A DNA stretch of 64,000 nucleotides from Neorhizobium tomejilense (lineage in GTDB: Bacteria; Pseudomonadota; Alphaproteobacteria; Rhizobiales; Rhizobiaceae): NCBI GenBank assembly GCA_002968845.1, contig PVBG01000013.1, forward strand, positions 1 through 64,000, written 5' to 3'. The notes beneath the pieces were generated by a model. The model ran no database searches and was not told the origin of the DNA. It saw only the letters and a program-made list of their open reading frames with translations. Positions 53,356-62,117 of the stretch are shown one piece after another. Position 1 is the stretch's first letter, and each line of letters starts with the position of its first letter. The position numbers were made by a program, and so were the translations under genes.

Positions 53356-55791
53356 TCAGATGTCGAGGTTGGCAACGCTCAGCGCGTTTTCCTGAATGAA
53401 CTCGCGGCGCGGTTCGACTTCGTCGCCCATCAGGCGCGAGAAGAGGCCGTCGGCATCGGTCGCATCGTTGACCCTGACCTGCAGCAGCGAGCGGACGTTC
53501 GGATCGAGCGTCGTTTCCCAGAGCTGCTCGGCATTCATCTCGCCGAGGCCCTTGTAACGCTGCATGGAGAGACCCTTGCGGCCCGTCGCGAAAATCGCTT
53601 CCAGCAGCGCGCGGGGGCCGGACATTTCCTGCTGACCATCCTTGCGGGTGAGGACCGGCGGGGTGCGATAGATTTCCTGCAGGCGCGCCGTCATCTGGTC
53701 GATATGGCGGGCATCGGCCGAGCCGATCAGCGCCACGTCTACGGAGGCGACTTCCTTGACGCCGCGCACCATGCGCTCGAAACGCAGGCCGCCCTCGTCC
53801 GTCACATGGCCGGACCAGCCGCGTTCGGTCTCTTCGGCGATCATGTCCAGCCGGCGGGCGACTTCATCGGCTGTCTGCTGGGCCCGTTCGCGGTTATCGG
53901 TCAGTTCCGGATTGAGGGCACCCGCGATCGCGGCCTGTTCGATGATCGAGCGGCTGTAGCGGGAATGCAGGCCTTCGACCAGGCTGCGCAGGCGCAGCGC
54001 GTCCTGGATGACTTCCCGCATATCCTGGCCGGCACGTACTTCGCCGGAACCGAGCGTCAGCGTCGCCTCTTCGAGGCCCATGGTAATCAGGTATTCTTCC
54101 AGGGCGACTTCGTTCTTCAGGTACTGGATCGACTTGCCGCGGCTGACCTTATAGAGCGGCGGCTGGGCGATGTAGATATGGCCGCGCTCGATCAATTCCG
54201 GCATCTGGCGGAAGAAGAAGGTCAGAAGCAGGGTGCGGATATGGGCGCCGTCGACGTCGGCGTCCGTCATGATGATGATCTTGTGGTAACGCAGCTTGTC
54301 GGCGTTGAACTCGTCCTTGCCGATCGATGTGCCGAGCGCGGTGATCAGCGTGCCGATTTCCTGGCTTCCGAGCATCTTGTCGAAACGGGCACGTTCGACG
54401 TTGAGAATCTTGCCGCGGAGCGGGAGGATCGCCTGGTTCTCACGCGAACGGCCCTGCTTGGCGGAACCGCCGGCGGAATCGCCCTCGACGAGGAACAGTT
54501 CGGACTTGGCCGGGTCGCGCTCGGAGCAATCGGCAAGCTTGCCGGGCAGCGAGGCGATGTCGAGTACGCCCTTGCGGCGGGTCAATTCGCGGGCCTTGCG
54601 GGCGGCTTCGCGGGCAACGGCCGCTTCGACCACCTTGCCGACGAGAATCTTCGCTTCGGTCGGATGTTCCTCGAACCAGGTGCTCAGGGCTTCGTTCATC
54701 AGGCTTTCGACCACCGGCCGAACTTCCGAGGAAACGAGCTTGTCCTTGGTCTGCGATGAAAACTTGGGATCTGGCACCTTGACGGAGAGTACGGCTGTCA
54801 GGCCTTCGCGGCAGTCTTCTCCCTGCAGCGTGACCTTTTCCTTCTTGGTGATGCCGGAACTATCCGCATAGGACGTCACCTGGCGCGTCAGAGCGCCGCG
54901 GAAGCCGGCCATATGGGTGCCACCATCGCGCTGGGGAATGTTGTTGGTGAAGCAGAGCATGTTTTCGTGGTAGCTGTCGTTCCACCACATGGCCACTTCG
55001 ACCGTCATGCCGTCCTTTTCGCCCTTAATGCTGACCGGCTTTTCGACCAGCGGCTTCTTGGAGCGATCGAGATAACGGACGAAGGCTTCGAGACCGCCAT
55101 CATACAGCATCTCCTCTTCCTTGACGTCCGGCTTGCGCTTGTCCGTTAGCCGGATTCTAACGCCGGAATTCAGGAACGCCAGTTCGCGCAGACGATGCTC
55201 GAGCGTGCCGTAGTCATATTCGGTCATCGTGAAGGTTTCGGAGCTTACGAGGAAGGTAACCTCGGTTCCGGAGCGACCTTCGTATTCGCCGATGACCTTG
55301 AGCGGGCCGTCGGCAACGCCGTGGGTGAAGGAAATCTCGTGGAGCTTGCCGTTGCGGCGGATGCGCAGCTTCAGCCAGACGGACAGCGCGTTGACGACGG
55401 AGACGCCGACGCCGTGCAGACCACCCGAGACCTTGTAGGAGTTCTGGTCGAACTTGCCGCCAGCATGGAGCTGGGTCATGATCACTTCGGCAGCCGATAC
55501 GCCCTCGCCGGTGTGAATGTCGGTCGGGATGCCGCGGCCGTTATCCGTCACAGTCACGGAGCCATCCGCGTTGAGCGTAACGGTCACCAGGTCGGCATGG
55601 CCAGCCAGCGCCTCGTCGATCGCGTTGTCCACGACTTCGTAGACCATGTGATGCAGGCCGGAGCCGTCGTCCGTATCGCCGATATACATGCCGGGCCGCT
55701 TGCGCACTGCATCGAGGCCCTTCAGAACCTTGATCGAGTCGGCACCATATTCGGCACTCGCGCCATTATCGCTGACGGGTGTATCGGTCAT
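53356..55791 (-). CDS. gyrB: DNA gyrase subunit B
   Basis: The ATPase subunit of gyrase, which supercoils DNA with GyrA. The 811 residues match rhizobial GyrB. The GHKL ATPase has EVVDNAIDEA, DNGRGIPTDIH and VSGGLHGVGVSVVNALS. The TOPRIM domain has LVEGDSAGGSAKQGR and IIMTDADVDGAHIRTLL. The C-terminal QRYKGLGEMNAEQLWETT is intact. The frame is open 17 codons upstream, but GGAAG seven bases before 55791 supports MTDTPVSDNG. It lies 10 kb from the putative origin and ends beside the paired parS-like sites. Confidence 0.98.
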   Translation of the reverse strand: MTDTPVSDNGASAEYGADSIKVLKGLDAVRKRPGMYIGDTDDGSGLHHMVYEVVDNAIDEALAGHADLVTVTLNADGSVTVTDNGRGIPTDIHTGEGVSAAEVIMTQLHAGGKFDQNSYKVSGGLHGVGVSVVNALSVWLKLRIRRNGKLHEISFTHGVADGPLKVIGEYEGRSGTEVTFLVSSETFTMTEYDYGTLEHRLRELAFLNSGVRIRLTDKRKPDVKEEEMLYDGGLEAFVRYLDRSKKPLVEKPVSIKGEKDGMTVEVAMWWNDSYHENMLCFTNNIPQRDGGTHMAGFRGALTRQVTSYADSSGITKKEKVTLQGEDCREGLTAVLSVKVPDPKFSSQTKDKLVSSEVRPVVESLMNEALSTWFEEHPTEAKILVGKVVEAAVAREAARKARELTRRKGVLDIASLPGKLADCSERDPAKSELFLVEGDSAGGSAKQGRSRENQAILPLRGKILNVERARFDKMLGSQEIGTLITALGTSIGKDEFNADKLRYHKIIIMTDADVDGAHIRTLLLTFFFRQMPELIERGHIYIAQPPLYKVSRGKSIQYLKNEVALEEYLITMGLEEATLTLGSGEVRAGQDMREVIQDALRLRSLVEGLHSRYSRSIIEQAAIAGALNPELTDNRERAQQTADEVARRLDMIAEETERGWSGHVTDEGGLRFERMVRGVKEVASVDVALIGSADARHIDQMTARLQEIYRTPPVLTRKDGQQEMSGPRALLEAIFATGRKGLSMQRYKGLGEMNAEQLWETTLDPNVRSLLQVRVNDATDADGLFSRLMGDEVEPRREFIQENALSVANLDI

Positions 55792-55930
55792 CAAGTATCT
55801 TCCAATTCGTTTGAGATGCCGGTTAAGCGAATCACCGGCCATTCCACCCTCAGAATATAGGGAAATCGGGGCGGTTTCTAAAGGTTGAGCCTCGCCAATA
55901 CGGCATGAAAGCCGTGGATGCGTAGCGAAT

Positions 55931-56296
55931 TCAGCCTCGCATCTCGGCTTTTTTGAGGAGCGTGTCCATTTCCTCTATCACGTCGGGCGGCAAAGAGCGA
56001 ATCCGCTGCGCCAGCCTGTTGGCAAAGCCGGTGTATGATGGCGGCAGACCCGCGGTATCAAGCACGACTTTCGGATGCGACGCTTCGGCAAGGCGGAAAA
56101 GTTCTTCCGCCTCGTCCCAAATGACGTTGAAATAACCGGCGATCCGCTGCAGCAGTTCGAAAGTGGGCCGGCCGCGCTTTCCATGCTCCAGGGCCGAAAG
56201 ATAGGCGGGCGTGACGCCGATCGCCTCGGCAAGCTCGCGCTGGGTGATGCCCTTGCGGCGGCGCAGTTCTCTCAGTGCATGGCCGAAGGGGGTCAT
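55931..56296 (-). CDS. XRE-type helix-turn-helix regulator
   Basis: A 121-residue DNA-binding protein. The HTH spans about 5-60 (ALRELRRRKGITQRELAEAIGVTPAYLSALEHGKRG). A C-terminal helical region follows, with SYTGFANRLAQRIRSLPPDVIEEMDTLL. Target unknown. Its start overlaps the smr stop by ATGA, so it is the last gene of the Tim44-mltA-smr-XRE run. gyrB begins 139 bp further on, and that gap presumably carries the gyrB promoter. Confidence 0.88.
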   Translation of the reverse strand: MTPFGHALRELRRRKGITQRELAEAIGVTPAYLSALEHGKRGRPTFELLQRIAGYFNVIWDEAEELFRLAEASHPKVVLDTAGLPPSYTGFANRLAQRIRSLPPDVIEEMDTLLKKAEMRG

Positions 56297-56886
56297 TCCC
56301 GATCTCCGCGATTGTCCCCTCTGCTGCGGGAAAGCCGCACATACATGGCGCCTTCACCGCCATGATGGCGCGCCGCCCATTCGTAAGACGAGATCAGGAA
56401 ACGGAACTCCGCTTTCGAAAACCACAGAGGCACGGCGCGGCGCAACGCGCCTTCGCTGCCCATCGAGCTGCCCTTGCCGGTGATCACCAGCACATGGCGA
56501 AGACCGCGCTCATGGGCCCGCAGCAGAAAATCGAGAAGCAGGTCGTGAGCCTCGCCCTGGAATAGTCCGTGCAGATCGAGACGGGCATCGATCGGCAGCC
56601 GACCCTTGGCGAGCTTTTTCTTGACGGGCTTTTCGAGCGGCTGATGAGAACCTACAGGGCGCCTGGCCGGGACGGGCGCCGGAAGCTCGACCGCATAACT
56701 CTGCTGCCGCGGCGCCGGTTTTGGCTTTTTCGCTTCGACGGCCGCTTCCTCCGCGGCGATCTTTGCGGCCTCCGCTTCCTCGAACTGCAAGATCTCCTTC
56801 ATGCGGCCGGGCAAAGCGCGAGCCGACTTCGCGACCCTTCCCCACAATATCCGCTCTTCCGGATCGAGTTTGCGACCGCCCTTCAT
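56293..56886 (-). CDS. Smr/MutS2-type domain protein
   Basis: A 197-residue protein. The N-terminal half is charged and Ala/Lys/Pro-rich, low complexity. The C-terminal Smr domain (about 100-190) has LDLHGLFQGEAHDLLLDFL and RHVLVITGKGSSMGSEGALRRAVPLW. Stand-alone Smr proteins act as nucleases on DNA or colliding-ribosome mRNA in different species. Which applies here is unknown. It overlaps mltA by ATGA and XRE by ATGA. Confidence 0.9.
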   Translation of the reverse strand: MKGGRKLDPEERILWGRVAKSARALPGRMKEILQFEEAEAAKIAAEEAAVEAKKPKPAPRQQSYAVELPAPVPARRPVGSHQPLEKPVKKKLAKGRLPIDARLDLHGLFQGEAHDLLLDFLLRAHERGLRHVLVITGKGSSMGSEGALRRAVPLWFSKAEFRFLISSYEWAARHHGGEGAMYVRLSRSRGDNRGDRE

Positions 56887-58001
56887 CCGCCGTACCTGAC
56901 GGACGCTGCCTTGGGGATGAGGATGTAGAAGTCCGCATCGTTGCGCACGGTTCCAGCAAGTTCGCCCGCCTCGAAGCCGGAGCCGGTAAAAATGTCGCCG
57001 CGCGCCGGGCCAACGATCGCGGATCCGGTATCGAGCGCCAGCATCAGCCGCGCGAAGGGTTTGCCACCATCCATATGGGTCAGCGTCTCGGAACGGATGA
57101 AGAAGGGGAAACCGAATGTGTGGATCTGGCGATCGACCGCCAGCGAGCGTCCGGGGATCAGAGGCACCTTGGCGGCCGCCACCGGCCCGAGCGACGGATC
57201 GGAGACATCCGCTTCCCGGAAGAAGATGTAGGAATGATTGTGCCAAAGCACCTCGTCAACCTTAGCCGGATTCTCAGCCAGCCAGGTTCGGATGCTCTGC
57301 ATGGAAATCTTGGCGGGATCGATCTCGCCGCGGTCGATCAGCAGCTTGCCGATCGGCGAGAACGGATGACCCGCCTTGGCGGCATAGGTGATCCGGCGGA
57401 TGTTTCCATCGGGATATCTCAACCTGGCCGCGCCCTGGACATGAATGAAGAAGACATCGACCTTGGACTTCGCATAGGCGATCTCCAGGCCGCGGCCTTC
57501 GAGAAAACCTCGGTCGATCTCGCCACGGTCCGGATAGGGCGCGATGCCACCGGGCGTCTGTCTTCCGAACATGTAGCCGGAGTCCAATCCCGCCGGACGG
57601 TTGCCGTCGTCGAGATCAATCAGATCGTCCGGGCGATAATAGAAGGGGTGGATCCAGACGTCGTCCCGCGTTTCCGAGACCTCTATCTCAGGCTCGTAGA
57701 AAGCAGTGACGAAACCGCGCCGGCCGTCGTTGCGGGTGATCAGGAAGGGCGTGCAATGGGTCTCGAAGAAGGCCCGGGCAGAAACGGGATCGCCCGGGAT
57801 ATCCCGGGCGGCTTCGATGAAGGTGGCGAGTTCCTCGGCCGTCAGGCCAAGGGAACCGGTGCGATATGGCTTGACCTTGCGGATATGCTCCAGCGACGCG
57901 CGCATGCCGGCAAAAAGCGCGGTCGGATCGTCATCACCCCACCCCGCAAGATCGGGGAAGGATACCGGCCGAAGGGTATAATCCGCAGAGCTCAAGGTCA
58001 T
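56883..58001 (-). CDS. mltA: membrane-bound lytic murein transglycosylase A family protein
   Basis: Cleaves the MurNAc-GlcNAc bond of peptidoglycan with anhydro ring formation. The 372 residues include the MltA domain with VTAFYEPEIEVSETRD, VDVFFIHVQGAARLRYPDG and SYIFFREADVSDPSLGP. The C-terminal 3D domain ends in LMLALDTGSAIVGPARGDIFTGSG with the catalytic Asp in LDTGSAI. No signal peptide or lipobox is visible at the chosen ATG, which overlaps the preceding stop by ATGA. How it reaches the periplasm is unclear. Confidence 0.93.
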   Translation of the reverse strand: MTLSSADYTLRPVSFPDLAGWGDDDPTALFAGMRASLEHIRKVKPYRTGSLGLTAEELATFIEAARDIPGDPVSARAFFETHCTPFLITRNDGRRGFVTAFYEPEIEVSETRDDVWIHPFYYRPDDLIDLDDGNRPAGLDSGYMFGRQTPGGIAPYPDRGEIDRGFLEGRGLEIAYAKSKVDVFFIHVQGAARLRYPDGNIRRITYAAKAGHPFSPIGKLLIDRGEIDPAKISMQSIRTWLAENPAKVDEVLWHNHSYIFFREADVSDPSLGPVAAAKVPLIPGRSLAVDRQIHTFGFPFFIRSETLTHMDGGKPFARLMLALDTGSAIVGPARGDIFTGSGFEAGELAGTVRNDADFYILIPKAASVRYGG

Positions 58002-58696
58002 TGTTCGGATTCGGTGGCGACCAATCTCCAGTTCGGATCGCGGGAGTGGATGTCACGGGCAAAGGTCCAGATGTCGGTGACTTCGGCCACGGTTTCCTGA
58101 TCGCCGTCGATCAGCGCGCCGGCCTTATCATAGGTGGCGGAAATCAGCTGGCTGACGATGCGGACGGTGATCTGTTCCTCTGCATCCTTGACGGCGGCAT
58201 GGGTGATATCCGCCTTGTCGATACCGACGAATGTGGACTTCACCACCTCGCCGCGGGATTCCCGGTCGGTGATCGCCGTGTCGAAACCGTCAAAAACCTC
58301 TTTCGAGAGGAGGCCCTTCAGCGTCTTCCGGTCGCCGTCGGCAAAAGCCATGACGATCATCTCGTAGGCCATGCGGGCACCGTTCAGGAACTCGCGGGGG
58401 CGGAAGGAAGGATCCGACTTCACCAGTTCGCGCAGCGCGGTGTTGAGCGGCGTATCGGGCTTGGCGACAGCGTCGACATCCGCATAACGCTGCTCGTCAT
58501 CCGTGGCGTCGCGACGTGGCAGAGTCACGACCTTGCTGTCATCGCCACCCGGGTTTTTCGCGACGTCGCGGGGGCTGTAAGGATCGAACGGCGGCTTCTC
58601 GCTTCCCGTCCGGCGTCCGAGCACACTGCGCAGTTGCAGGAAGATCAGAACCGCTGCGACAAGGAAAAAGAGTGTTATAAAGTCGTTGGAGCCCAT
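57998..58696 (-). CDS. Tim44-domain protein
   Basis: A 232-residue protein with one N-terminal transmembrane helix (ITLFFLVAAVLIFLQLRSVLG). A polar linker follows, then a Tim44-like domain over about 90-225 (FLNGARMAYEMIVMAFADGDRKTLKGLLSKEVFDGF and the final DIWTFARDIHSRDPNWRLVATES). Bacterial homologues (TimA) are related to mitochondrial Tim44, but their bacterial role is not settled. The start at 58696 is favoured over a 22-codon longer frame by the family start MGSNDFITLFF. It leads a coupled four-gene run. Confidence 0.9.
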   Translation of the reverse strand: MGSNDFITLFFLVAAVLIFLQLRSVLGRRTGSEKPPFDPYSPRDVAKNPGGDDSKVVTLPRRDATDDEQRYADVDAVAKPDTPLNTALRELVKSDPSFRPREFLNGARMAYEMIVMAFADGDRKTLKGLLSKEVFDGFDTAITDRESRGEVVKSTFVGIDKADITHAAVKDAEEQITVRIVSQLISATYDKAGALIDGDQETVAEVTDIWTFARDIHSRDPNWRLVATESEQ

Positions 58697-58822
58697 CTTA
58701 ACCCGCATTTGGCGTTTAAATATTCGGTGCAGTCTCTCATATAGTCTGCATACGCCTATCATTCAAATGATGAAGACGTTAGCGCTTTGCGCGCAACCGG
58801 ATATCACGACACAGGGAATATC

Positions 58823-59338
58823 ATGCGCTTCTTTCTCGTGCCGCTTCTTCTGATCGGCTGGCCGCTCGCCGAAATCGCCGGCTTCGTGCTGGTCGGCAAA
58901 GCACTCGGCCTCTGGGCGACACTCGGTCTGGTCATCGGTACCGCAGTGCTCGGAGCCATTCTGCTGCGCAGCCAGGGGACCCAGATCCTGAGGAAGATTT
59001 CGACCGAGAGCCGGGACGGCCGCGCACCCGGCCGCGCCCTGATCGACGGCGCGATGATCGTGGTCGCCGGAATCCTTCTGCTGCTGCCTGGCTTCCTCAC
59101 CGACATCATCGGGCTGGCGCTGTTCATTCCCTTCGTGCGCAGCCTGATCTGGTCTGTGGTCGGCCGCCGCATCGTCGTCGTCCGTTCGCCGCGCAGCGAA
59201 AGCTATCGCTACGAAAGCCCGAAGCCTCCGCCGGAAGCCAAGAAAACCGGGCCGGTGGTCGATCTCGACGAGCAGGATTACCATCGCGACCCCGACCCCT
59301 CTTCGCCCTGGGCCGGCCCCAAAAGCAAGGAACCTTGA
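58823..59338 (+). CDS. fxsA: FxsA family membrane protein
   Basis: A 171-residue inner-membrane protein. Hydrophobic segments at about 3-25, 28-48 and 75-105 and the early PLAEIAGFVLVGKALGLW and GTAVLGAILLRSQG match FxsA. E. coli FxsA relieves F-plasmid exclusion of phage T7; the chromosomal role is unknown. The C-terminus is polar and Pro-rich. AGGGA seven bases before the ATG supports the start. It is divergent from the Tim44 gene and 85 bp before secB. Confidence 0.9.
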   Translation: MRFFLVPLLLIGWPLAEIAGFVLVGKALGLWATLGLVIGTAVLGAILLRSQGTQILRKISTESRDGRAPGRALIDGAMIVVAGILLLLPGFLTDIIGLALFIPFVRSLIWSVVGRRIVVVRSPRSESYRYESPKPPPEAKKTGPVVDLDEQDYHRDPDPSSPWAGPKSKEP

Positions 59339-59423
59339 GAGGTCCTGCGGGTTGGCCAGGGTTGTAAGCCCCCAGACGAAATGTTAGAGGGCCTCAACGC
59401 TCCAAAGCCTCGAGGAAATCCCA

Positions 59424-59900
59424 ATGGCAGACGATAACAACCAGGCCGCAACGCCGTCCCTCAACATCCTGGCGCAGTACACCAAGGATCTCTCCTTCGA
59501 GAACCCGGGCGCTCCGCGTTCGCTGCAGGCGCGCGACAAGGCGCCGGCGATCAACATCAATGTCAACGTCAACGCCAATCCGCTTTCGGACGCCGATTTC
59601 GACGTTATCCTGACTCTGAACGCCGAAGCCAAGGAAGGCGACAAGATCGTCTTCGCGGCCGAACTGGTCTATGGCGGCGTCTTCCGCATCACCGGTTTCC
59701 CGCAGGAACACATGCTGCCGCTGCTCTTCATCGAGTGCCCGCGTCTCCTGTTCCCCTTCGCCCGCCAGATCATTGCGGACGTGACGCGCAATGGCGGCTT
59801 CCCGCCGCTGATGATCGACCCGATCGATTTCGCGCAGATGTTCACGCAGCGCATGGCCGAGGAACAGGCCCGTTCCAAGGTTCAGGCACTCGACAGCTGA
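59424..59900 (+). CDS. secB: protein-export chaperone SecB
   Basis: A 158-residue cytoplasmic chaperone that keeps preproteins unfolded and delivers them to SecA. Family segments are YTKDLSFENPGAPRSL, the acidic patch with LVYGGVFRITGFPQE, and LLFIECPRLLFPFARQIIADVTRNGGFPPLMIDPIDFAQMF. The secB-fxsA-Tim44-mltA arrangement, divergent near the origin, fits the rhizobial chromosome. It ends at a strong hairpin terminator shared with dnaQ. Confidence 0.96.
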   Translation: MADDNNQAATPSLNILAQYTKDLSFENPGAPRSLQARDKAPAININVNVNANPLSDADFDVILTLNAEAKEGDKIVFAAELVYGGVFRITGFPQEHMLPLLFIECPRLLFPFARQIIADVTRNGGFPPLMIDPIDFAQMFTQRMAEEQARSKVQALDS

Positions 59901-59926
59901 GATCGAGTTTTGGATTTGACGATAAG

Positions 59927-59953
59927 AGCCCGGGCTTCGACCCGGGCTTTTTT
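59927..59953 (+). terminator. intrinsic terminator after secB
   Basis: AGCCCGGG (59927-59934), loop CTTCGA, CCCGGGCT (59941-59948), then TTTTT. The T-run reaches into the dnaQ stop codon from the other strand. Confidence 0.9.
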
Positions 59954-60656
59954 ATTCGGCCGGCTTGTACTTCAGCCAGACCGCCTTGTCCTTCAGGGAC
60001 GTGACCATGGCCGCGTGCGCTTCGATCTCGGCCTCCGTCAGCCGACGGCCAAGAGGCCGCGGACGGCCGGCCACCGCCACCACGACTTCATCGACCTCGA
60101 TCACCGTCGCAGACCGTTCGTTGCCCATCAGGCCGAGCGCGGTCTGACGGCCGCCGGTCATCTCGATATAGACTTCGGCGAGCAGTTCGGAGTCGAGCAG
60201 CGCGCCGTGCTTGGTCCGGTGGGCATTGTCGATGCCGTAACGGCGGCAGAGCGCATCGAGCGAATTCGGACCCATCGGATGTTTGCGGCGGGCCATGGCC
60301 AGGGTGTCGATGACCTGGTCGGACATCACCGGCGGCAGGCCGAGGCGGCCGAATTCCGCATTCATGAAGCCCATGTCGAAGGTGGCGTTATGGGCGATCC
60401 ACTTGGCACCGTCGAAAAATTCGATGATCTGCTGGACGACATCGCCGAAGCTCGGCTTGTCCTTCAGGAACTCGTCGGTAATGCCATGGACCGCAAGCGC
60501 GTCCGGGTGAACCTTGCGGTCGCCCGGATTGATGTAAAGATGAAGCGTCCTGCCGGTCGGGAAATTGTTGATCAGTTCAATGCCGCCGATTTCGATCACC
60601 CGATCGACCTTCGATTCGAGGCCCGTGGTTTCCGTATCGAAGATGATCTCACGCAT
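59952..60656 (-). CDS. dnaQ: DNA polymerase III subunit epsilon
   Basis: The 3'-5' proofreading exonuclease of the replicative polymerase. The 234 residues include Exo I IIFDTETTGLESK, Exo II WIAHNATFDMGFMNAEF, and Exo III HGALLDSELLAEVYIEM. A clamp-binding-type QTALGL-like motif lies in the C-terminal region (GGRQTALGLM). Its start overlaps coaE by 8 bp. Confidence 0.97.
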   Translation of the reverse strand: MREIIFDTETTGLESKVDRVIEIGGIELINNFPTGRTLHLYINPGDRKVHPDALAVHGITDEFLKDKPSFGDVVQQIIEFFDGAKWIAHNATFDMGFMNAEFGRLGLPPVMSDQVIDTLAMARRKHPMGPNSLDALCRRYGIDNAHRTKHGALLDSELLAEVYIEMTGGRQTALGLMGNERSATVIEVDEVVVAVAGRPRPLGRRLTEAEIEAHAAMVTSLKDKAVWLKYKPAE

Positions 60657-61260
60657 GTGGCTTTTTCTCGCTCGTCTTCCCGGCCTTCAGAGATGCGATG
60701 ATCTCGCGAACCCGTTCTCTCGCCACGTCCAGTCCAAGGCCCGTATCGACAAGGAAATCGGCTCTTTTGCGTTTTTCCGCGTCGGGCATCTGGCGCGCGA
60801 GAATCATCGCCAATTTTTCCTCCGTCATGCCGGGACGCGCAAGCACCCTGTCGCGCTGTATCTGTGGATCGCAGGTGACAACGACAATAACATCGACGCG
60901 ATCCTCGCCCTTCACTTCAAAGAGAAGCGGAATATCGAGGAGCACGAGGTCAGTTCCGGCTTCTCTGTGGTGGGTCAGGAAATCGCCTTCACGCTTGCGG
61001 ACCAGCGGATGGACGATCGCTTCGAGGACCGAGAATTTTTCAGGCGACGCCGAAAGCTGGTGGGACAGTTCCTGACGGTCGATGACGCCACCCTTGACCG
61101 TGCCGGGAAATGCCTCATCGACGGGTGCCACCGCATCGGTGCGGTAGAGATCATGGACGACGGCATCGGCGTCATTCACCGCGACGCCCTCTTCCGCGAA
61201 CATCTTCGCGGTTGTGGATTTTCCCATTCCGATGGAGCCGGTGAGGCCGATGACAATCAT
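60649..61260 (-). CDS. coaE: dephospho-CoA kinase
   Basis: The last step of coenzyme A synthesis. The 203 residues include P-loop IGLTGSIGMGKSTTAKMF, DADAVVHDLY and LVLLDIPLLFEVKGE. The frame is open 24 codons upstream, but the ATG at 61260 overlaps the aroE stop by ATGA and begins the conserved MIVIGLTGS. It is part of the coupled maf-aroE-coaE-dnaQ run. Confidence 0.96.
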   Translation of the reverse strand: MIVIGLTGSIGMGKSTTAKMFAEEGVAVNDADAVVHDLYRTDAVAPVDEAFPGTVKGGVIDRQELSHQLSASPEKFSVLEAIVHPLVRKREGDFLTHHREAGTDLVLLDIPLLFEVKGEDRVDVIVVVTCDPQIQRDRVLARPGMTEEKLAMILARQMPDAEKRKRADFLVDTGLGLDVARERVREIIASLKAGKTSEKKPHA

Positions 61261-62117
61261 CCGTGGCTTTCCATATCGGCGATGACGAGATCCCGAAGAA
61301 TATTGTCGACAACCGGGCGGCGGCCGAACCATTTTTCGAAGCCGGGCACAGCTTGGTGCAACAGCATGCCGAGCCCATCGACGGTCGCGAGACCTTGTTC
61401 TACGGCCTGGACGAGCAGCGGCGTTTTCAAAGGGACGTAGACGATATCGGTGACGACCGCGCCGGACGCCAACGGCGAAAAATCGATCTTCAGCGCTTCG
61501 CCGCCGTCCATGCCGAGCGATGTCGTGTTCACAAAAAGGCCTGCGCCGGACATGACCTCGTGCAGCGCCTCGACAGGATGGGCATGAACTTTCGGGCCGA
61601 ACCGATCGGCGAGTTCCTGGGCGCGTGAAACCGTCCGATTGACAACATGGATCTCACCGATGCCGCGATCCCGTATCGCCTGGATGACGGCGCGGCTTGC
61701 GCCGCCGGCGCCCAAAATCACGGCGCGGCCGATCTTGTCCCAGCCCGAATGGCGGTCGTCGAGATTGGCAGTGAACCCGTGGCCGTCGGTATTGGTGGCG
61801 TGCAACAGGCCGTCTTCCATCCAGAGCGTGTTCGACGCGCCGAGCTCTTCCGCCAGATCATCCGGCCGGTCGGCCAGCTTGAAGGCAAGCTCCTTGTGGG
61901 GAATGGTGACATTGCCGCCGCGAAAACCGGAGCTTCCGTCTTTCAGCGATTGGATGAAGGCGGGGAAGTCCGCCTCGGTCACGGCCTCGGGCCTGTAGGT
62001 CCCGGCAATTTCGAACTTCTTCAGCCAATAACCGTGGATCAACGGGGAACGGGAATGTTTCACCGGCCAGCCGGTTACGAAAGCATTAACCAAAAATGTT
62101 TCACGTGAATCAGCCAT
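61257..62117 (-). CDS. aroE: shikimate dehydrogenase
   Basis: NADPH-dependent reduction of 3-dehydroshikimate in aromatic synthesis. The 286 residues include the shikimate site GWPVKHSRSPLIHGYW, GGNVTIPHKELAF with the catalytic Lys, and the cofactor loop ILGAGGASRAVI. The N-terminal codons for DSRETF coincide with a parS-like site (62097-62112), an unusual overlap. The start lies inside the last codons of maf (8-bp overlap). Confidence 0.96.
   Translation of the reverse strand: MADSRETFLVNAFVTGWPVKHSRSPLIHGYWLKKFEIAGTYRPEAVTEADFPAFIQSLKDGSSGFRGGNVTIPHKELAFKLADRPDDLAEELGASNTLWMEDGLLHATNTDGHGFTANLDDRHSGWDKIGRAVILGAGGASRAVIQAIRDRGIGEIHVVNRTVSRAQELADRFGPKVHAHPVEALHEVMSGAGLFVNTTSLGMDGGEALKIDFSPLASGAVVTDIVYVPLKTPLLVQAVEQGLATVDGLGMLLHQAVPGFEKWFGRRPVVDNILRDLVIADMESHG
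62097..62112 (+). promoter_or_regulatory. parS-like ParB binding site 5, inside aroE
   Basis: TGTTTCACGTGAATCA matches canonical TGTTTCACGTGAAACA at 15 of 16 positions, the best in the window. It lies within the first codons of aroE and overlaps the end of maf, about 1.5 kb from the putative origin. The single difference creates GAATC. Confidence 0.85.
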
